Below, piece after piece: positions 59,015-64,000 of a DNA stretch of 64,000 nt. Where the stretch lies: NCBI GenBank assembly GCA_012931725.1, contig CM022955.1:15115116-15179115 (forward strand), read 5' to 3'. This stretch comes from Litsea cubeba. Taxonomy: Eukaryota > Streptophyta > Magnoliopsida > Laurales > Lauraceae. The position numbers and the translations under genes were made by a program. Position 1 is the stretch's first letter. Each line of letters starts with the position of its first letter. Below the pieces are notes generated by a model that saw only the letters and a list, made by a program, of their open reading frames with translations, ran no database searches and had not been told where the DNA came from.

Positions 59015-59345
59015 ATATCAAAGGGGGAAAGAAATAGAGAAGTGGCAAGTCATTCATGGCTTTGGTTGAGGGGGAGATGAGTCCAGGAGTGTCTAACTTA
59101 GGGGGAGGAAAGCTTTATTGGTACATTAGTCAAGACATGCTTATGTTGAAGGGGAGAAGCACAGCCTTAGAACTTTCAAGTTAATGCTCCCCCAAGGAAA
59201 ATCCAAAGCTCCCTAATATCCAAATGCTACCTAATATCCAAAGCTCCCTAAAGTCCAAAGAAGAAGATCTCTAAACTTCATAGAAAGAAAAAGAGAGAGA
59301 GCTCAAGCTTCAAGAGCTGCCATCAAATTATAAAAGGGGAGATTG
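59015..59345 (+). other. Multiple polypurine tracts of Sirevirus type, then possible LTR start
   Basis: AAAGGGGGAAAG, TGAGGGGGAGATGAG, TTAGGGGGAGGAAAGC, GAAGGGGAGAAGC and AAAAGGGGAGA occur in turn. Repeated polypurine tracts before the 3' LTR are a hallmark of Sireviruses. TGTTAGGG at 59344 could begin the LTR, but no matching end was found. Confidence 0.55.
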
Positions 59346-59586
59346 TTAGGGTTTTCATTTGTTGCAATTTGATTAGATGCATTCATTTTAATGTTTTCTT
59401 ACATTCCTTGCCCCCATAAAGGAGCTCAGATTTCTACAATCATGATTGTAGGAGTTTCACTTGCATTTTTGGAATTTTGAATACAGTCACAAGATAGATA
59501 GTTTGTATTTTACAAATTCTGTGTCTTCAATCTCTAGGAATTTGCACTTATTGGTAATGAACACTGCTCTCTATCAATATATACAG

Positions 59587-60061
59587 GAATGCGTTCATGC
59601 TAGTCCCCATATGGGTGACCCAATGTCATCAATCACGGTGCAAAATTTGCAGAAAGAGAGGTTTATGGGTCAACAAGTGTTTTCAAGAAGGCAGGATTCC
59701 ACAGATAATACGAAAAGGATGCTTGGTATCCAGGTTTTCTCATTCTTCTTGTAACATGGTTGTTCAATGTGACTCTTCGCTGTAGTTTTTCTAGGCATCA
59801 ATACTAAAATATCTGACTCATTACTTTATGCTCGACTGACTTCAGTTTCAAGGTACACCCAAAGAGATTATGATAGAAGTTTTGAGGGCCTTCCAGAGGA
59901 TGAATGTGTGCTGGAAAATTTTAGGACCCCATAGCGTGGGATGCAGGTAGTTACCCATTTCCCCAACACAAATGAATGGAACCTTCGGTGATGAACCTAC
60001 TGCTTAAGCAATCTATGGTGCTAGTTCATCTTCAGATAATGCTCCCAACTTTGAAATGCAG
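59587..60061 (+). pseudogene. SnRK1 alpha (KIN10-like) kinase gene fragment, three decayed exons
   Basis: Exon-like pieces with splice signals: 59587-59734 (after ATATACAG, ending at CAG/GTTTTC), 59846-about 59950 (after CTTCAG), and about 59950-60061. The middle one reads TPKEIMIEVLRAFQRMNVCW KILG in the region before the KA1 domain of plant SnRK1 catalytic subunits, where homologues have HPREIMTEVL-like sequence. The last has FGDEPTA and then NFEMQ, matching the segment that leads into KA1. SnRK1 is the energy-sensing protein kinase of plants (cytosol and nucleus). Breaks: TAG at 59948-59950 where tryptophan is expected, another TAA at 60004-60006, and absence of the kinase domain and KA1 end. 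It follows a Sirevirus 3' end, so it may be a transduced or captured piece. Confidence 0.7.
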
Positions 60062-60866
60062 GTAATATGTTGTTCCTCTTTCATAGCTCTATTCTGAATT
60101 CTTATCAGTGTTCAACTCAACGTTTTGACTGAGTGTTAAAAAACTTGGGTCTTGAATTGTAAATGATAACTAGTAAATTAAACAAGAAAAATGACTTGAG
60201 TATTAAGAATTGTTGCTTGATATTTCACTGATTCCTTGTGTCTAGATGAAATCAACCTAGTACTGACCAATGCTTATCAGTTTTGATTTCCCCGCCGTTG
60301 TGTATTCTGGAATCTGATTGGTTGAGTCAGGTTGGTCGAGTCAAGTCTTATTGAGTTTTTAACAAGAGAACAGGTTTGACATTAATGACAGTGAAATGGT
60401 CCAACGTGGACCCATAAACGTTGACTCCAAGATGTGCACATCATCATCAAGCCTCAGAGTGTGCACATGTGTATGCATGTGCAGGTTGCAAAGATCTCAC
60501 ATATTCAACAAGCCCCACTATGGACAGGCCATTCCCTAAAACTTTATAACTCGCATATGCCCAAACCATCTATATGGTTGGTTCTGGAGGATCTTCCAAT
60601 TAGGTTTACTTTTTGTCTTAGTTTATTGATGGTGAGACCATGAGATCAATTGTCTCAATCACACCACATCTTGGCTTGCACTAGTACAAATCCGGGCCTG
60701 ACCATAGAACTAAACTAAACTACTCTTTCGGGGAGAATGTTTTCAAGGCCTAGAACAAATAAGTCACAGAAACTTACATTGCTAAGTGGGAGCAACATTA
60801 TTTTCTATATATTTGTTTTTGGTTGCTATATTCAGTTTCAAATTTGAAATTAACAGATTCATACAC
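60062..60866. other. Intergenic, nothing recognised
   Basis: Downstream of the SnRK1 fragment no KA1-coding exon can be found. No transposon ends seen. Confidence 0.45.
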
Positions 60867-61023
60867 TGTTGACACCAAAAATGTCACTTTGCCTCTTCAA
60901 GATCCAAAGAGCTACATGAAGTCGCAAACTGCCATAAATAGGCAATGCTACTTCAAAAAAATCAAATCTTGTCAGAATCAAACAAAAACTGCAAGATCCT
61001 TCAAGACAGCCAAAAGAGGAGTA

Positions 61024-61790
61024 CACAAGAAGTTTCGGGCCATCTCAAAATTATTTGGCCTAACTTCGCTTCTCCGACAGCCGAAAGGCGCTCTCGGCGG
61101 CGAAAGCATCGGAGACACCAAATCTTCAATCAGAGCCGATGGATGGTCTCAAAATACATCCAAAAGGCTCCACGTCAAGTTCCGAGTCAAACCGACAACG
61201 TTTGACCCTACATCAACCCTCGAACAGCTAAATCAAGCCTCTCGGCAGCAAGAACCGCCGAGGCCATCATTCATCAGATAGAGCACATGGGCGGCTTCAA
61301 AATGCTTACAAAGAGCTGCACGTCAAATTTCAGGTCATTTCGACAACATTTGACCATAGTTTGACGCTCGGAAGCCAAATCAGGCCTCTCGGCGGCAAAG
61401 CTCTCCGGGACCATGGTTTCCAAGACAGAGCCTATGGATTATCTTAAAATGACACCAATGGGTTCCCTGTCAAATTTCAAGTTAATCGGACATCGGTTGA
61501 CCGCACACCAAACCGCGACATCTTCATCGCGATAAAAGCGAGTTTACTGGTGATATGACCCCAAACGGCTTCAAAACTCAAACAAAAGCCTATGGTTGGT
61601 CTTATTTATTTATCAGGAGGCTTCACACCAAATTTCAAGTCATTCCGACATCGTTTGACCCAGTTTAAGCTTCTGACGGAAAATCGGCAGCTCTGTGTGA
61701 CAAAGTCTTCGGCTTTCTCAGGAAATTAGAAACTTTGCAAACCAAAATGCAAAGGATTCTTATCAGGTTTCCTACAGGGAAATCAAGCTA
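61024..61790. repeat. Degenerate tandem array with period about 147 bp
   Basis: A shared phrase resembling CACGTCAAATTTCAAGTCA, followed by CCGACA and GTTTGACC, recurs at about 61024, 61171, 61319, 61466 and 61624. Spacings are 147, 148, 147 and 158 bp. A second phrase, CTCTCGGCGGC, follows each of the first three. Confidence 0.75.
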
Positions 61791-62589
61791 ATAAATGGTC
61801 AAAATGTCAAGGAAAAATACAGAAGAAAAAAGAATCGAAAAACAGCAAAAACAGACACAAAACGGGACAAAAAGGGGAAAAAACCCCCCAGGGTCGCAGG
61901 CCCCTGCGACCCTGGAGCCCGGGATCGCCGGGAAGGCCCCGGAAACCCCGGTTTTCGCCGTTTTTTCGCGATTCAAAGTGTCCAGCCTCTGGTAGTTTCC
62001 AAAACTCATACTTTTGAGACACCAAATCCTCTGACATCCGTCAAAAACACGGGTCTATCATCAAAAGTATCGAAAACAACATTGATCGCCACCCGGTCAA
62101 CCAAAAAAAGTGTGCTTTCTACCCGACCGATCGAGAAATCTATAGGACAGATGGCACTGACCCGCTGTTGGCAACCAACACCTGAAGTCACATGGTCATC
62201 CGATGTCGATCTACATGAAGATCCATCGATGATCATTACCAGAAGAATCCCAAAAGACGCGGCACGGCCCGCGACTCTTCAACTGCTCGGCGACCACTTA
62301 ATGCGATTAATTGACTAGCTTTATTACAGTCATTAATCCATTTCTTTTGATGGACCAATCAGAAGCAAGCATCCGGGAGTTACAAGTCAAGAGATTCATG
62401 GCATTTAACCCATGAAACTCCTCCCATCATGGCGATTAAAGGCGATTAAATGCCCTCAATCTCCTCCGGCCAATCAGAAGCCAAGAAAAAGGAGTTACAA
62501 AATAAAGATTTAAATCCTGTAACTCCTCCCATTATGCAGCTTAATGACAATAAAAGCCCATAAATCCTCCTAAATGGCTACCTAAAAGC

Positions 62590-62600
62590 CTATAAATAGG
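62590..62600 (+). promoter_or_regulatory. TATA box of the LTR-like element
   Basis: CTATAAATAGG matches the plant consensus closely. A GA-rich leader follows from about 62620. Confidence 0.6.
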
Positions 62601-62860
62601 AGAGCTCTCCAAGAAGAAAGAGATCGGAAAAAATCACAGACAGAGACACAGACAAAGCACAGAAATTTAGAGAAGGAAAATAGAGAAAACTCTGTGGAAA
62701 TCCTACATCGACCACCGCCACAAGGTGACAAAAGTCCCTTGGGGGTACCCCCCCCAAGGTCCTTGCCTTCTCCTTCTGCCTCCAAATGGCTTAGACATGG
62801 CTTTTCAGCCCGTCTACTCGGCTTTTTATTGGACATAGGACCTCCTTTTAGTCTTTATTC

Positions 62861-63466
62861 TCTAAAAACCCGAGGTTATAGCCAAGCCAAGCGAATCAAT
62901 AGCATCCTCTGTTCTCATCTGCATGGATGATGGCGAAGCCCACATATGGCTTGCGACCGTCAATCTGAACGGGTCCCCCACAATCTCCTGAGAAGTTAGA
63001 TCCTCCTTTTCTTGCTTTTCATTGTAGTTTGTATTTTTTTCAAAAGAGACAAAAATCACAACTCTTGTCTTTCATTATTGATAAGAATTGTAAATCGGCT
63101 ATAAAAGCCAAAATCGGCTATAAACGCCAAAAACCGGCTATAAACGCCAAAATCGGCTATAAATGCCAAAAAATCGCCTTTCACGGCAAATCAAGAAAAA
63201 TGTCTCCTTTCTTAAATATATGTGCAATGGAAAACTTGAAAGAAGTTGATTTCTTTTTTACTTGCGAAGGTTGATCTCCGGATAACCACTTGCAATTCCA
63301 AGTAAAATAGAAAATCTGGCACACCCACACAACAAAAATGTTGATGCGCGCCTCTGCCCCCCGGTTACGAAAGGGTCGTACCCAACGGACTCCCACGTCC
63401 GCCGACCTCGGTAGAACCAGGCAGGAGCGCGGTCCATCAAGCTGGCTATAACCTCGGGTTTTTAGA
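62861..63466. repeat. Perfect 24-bp inverted repeat pair, 558-bp loop
   Basis: TCTAAAAACCCGAGG TTATAGCCA at 62861-62884 is exactly complementary to 63443-63466. The loop includes the CGGCTATAAA array at 63094-63180. No target duplication surrounds it. Confidence 0.85.
63094..63180. repeat. About 19-bp tandem array of CGGCTATAAACGCCAAAA
   Basis: Four units with small changes (CGGCTATAAAAGCC, CGGCTATAAACGCC twice, CGGCTATAAATGCC). Each contains TATAAA. Confidence 0.9.
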
Positions 63467-63570
63467 AAAAAAAAAATTTTTCAAAAAAAAAAAATCTTAA
63501 AAAAAATAATAATAAAAAATAAATAAAAAAAAGATTTTTTTTTTCAAAATCTTCAAAAAAAAAAACTTCC

Positions 63571-63855
63571 GTCATTTTGGGTTTAGATTGGAGAAATCTT
63601 GGTCTTCTCCTTTCTAAGCACTGGCGCTCGCGGAAATCGCTAAGCCCGTGTTCAGATTGGAGTGCCTTTTGCTCTCTTTGATGAACCCGATATTGGCCTT
63701 TAAAAAAAAAACTCGTCATTTTTAGATTCAGATTCGAGAAATTATGGTTCATTTCTTTCTGAGCACTGGCGCTCGCGGAAATCGCTGAGCCTGTGTTCAG
63801 ATTGGAATACCATCTGCTCTCTTTTATGAATCCAATCTTGACCTTTCAAAACAGA
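63571..63855. repeat. About 145-bp direct repeat, two copies
   Basis: CGTCATTTT begins at 63571 and 63714. Both copies share GAGAAAT, then GCACTGGCGCTCGCGGAAAT, CGCT, GTGTTCAGATTGGA and GCTCTCTTT in order. Confidence 0.9.
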
Positions 63856-64000
63856 GAATCTCATCTCATGGATGTGGTCTCAAAACATTTGTGTCTAGCG
63901 GTACTAGTATTGCGACCGGCACATCTGTAACTCCAAACTTTATATTCTTCTTATCTCGGGCAAGCTTTGCTTCTCGATAAGTCGAATTTAAGTTCACAAT

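Larger units (their letters stand above)
60867..64000 (+). mobile_element. Probable large LTR of a Ty3/Gypsy-type element, truncated by the window end
   Basis: Begins TGTTGACACC, a form known from long plant Gypsy LTRs. Carries a strong CTATAAATAGG box at 62590-62600 followed by a purine-rich leader, as expected at the U3/R boundary. Several repeat arrays (61024-61790, 63094-63180, 63571-63850) and a long inverted pair (62861/63443) are present and there is no protein-coding frame. No primer-binding site or LTR end is visible before 64000, so family and boundaries are inferred. Confidence 0.45.

Noticed and set aside
63000..63450. CRISPR-like array at the CGGCTATAAA repeats
   Set aside because: Units are contiguous with no unique spacers and the DNA is plant nuclear.

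Overview
This window is plant nuclear DNA, most likely from a flowering plant with a large, transposon-rich genome. The evidence is canonical GT/AG introns, plant-type protein families (a PPR protein, an SnRK1 kinase fragment, a Mediator subunit), and plant transposon families. I cannot fix the species from sequence alone. Coding density is very low and most open reading frames are chance shadows of low-complexity or repeat sequence.

Host genes. (a) Bases 3534-3632 hold what looks like the last exon of Mediator subunit MED30 on the + strand; its other exons must lie before the window. (b) A complete minus-strand gene spans about 38650-26847: a non-coding first exon behind a TATA-like box, a Cwf21-domain exon (36253-35922), a 7 kb intron carrying an antisense Copia wreck, and a long RS-type exon (28908-26847). 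It encodes a 797-residue SRm300/Cwc21-type spliceosomal protein with a 22-residue tandem repeat near its C-terminus. (c) Bases 59587-60061 hold a decayed three-exon piece of an SnRK1 alpha (KIN10-like) kinase gene.

Mobile DNA, left to right. 5532-20258 is a head-to-tail array of three Helitron-like elements whose ends abut directly. The first carries a nine-exon replication protein A (RPA70-like) gene, split by a 4,031-bp Pack-MULE (6413-10443) with a perfect 9-bp target duplication; that Pack-MULE carries a frameshifted PPR gene. Then come a hAT-type element (21600-22188), a long-TIR MULE (23351-24654), a SINE (24810-24938), a second hAT MITE (25125-25602) and a palindromic MITE (25956-26285). 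To the right of the splicing gene are a probable Pack-MULE (38836-40917), a third hAT-type MITE (41567-42008), a nest in which a MULE (42905-46381) splits a decayed element and itself holds an LTR-like insert, a 3.4 kb solo LTR (49244-52691), a LINE 3' end on the minus strand (53395-54400), a short MULE (54603-55112), another Helitron (55779-57946), a Sirevirus-type Copia 3' end (58243-59344), and a probable Ty3/Gypsy-type LTR running off the right edge (60867-64000).

The most unusual observations are the abutting Helitron array with its RPA gene, the 44-bp array inside the Pack-MULE that repeats a motif of its own terminal repeats, a family of three long-TIR MULEs sharing one terminus, and an array of about 147-bp period in the terminal LTR. 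No bacterial features, CRISPR arrays or rRNA genes are present.
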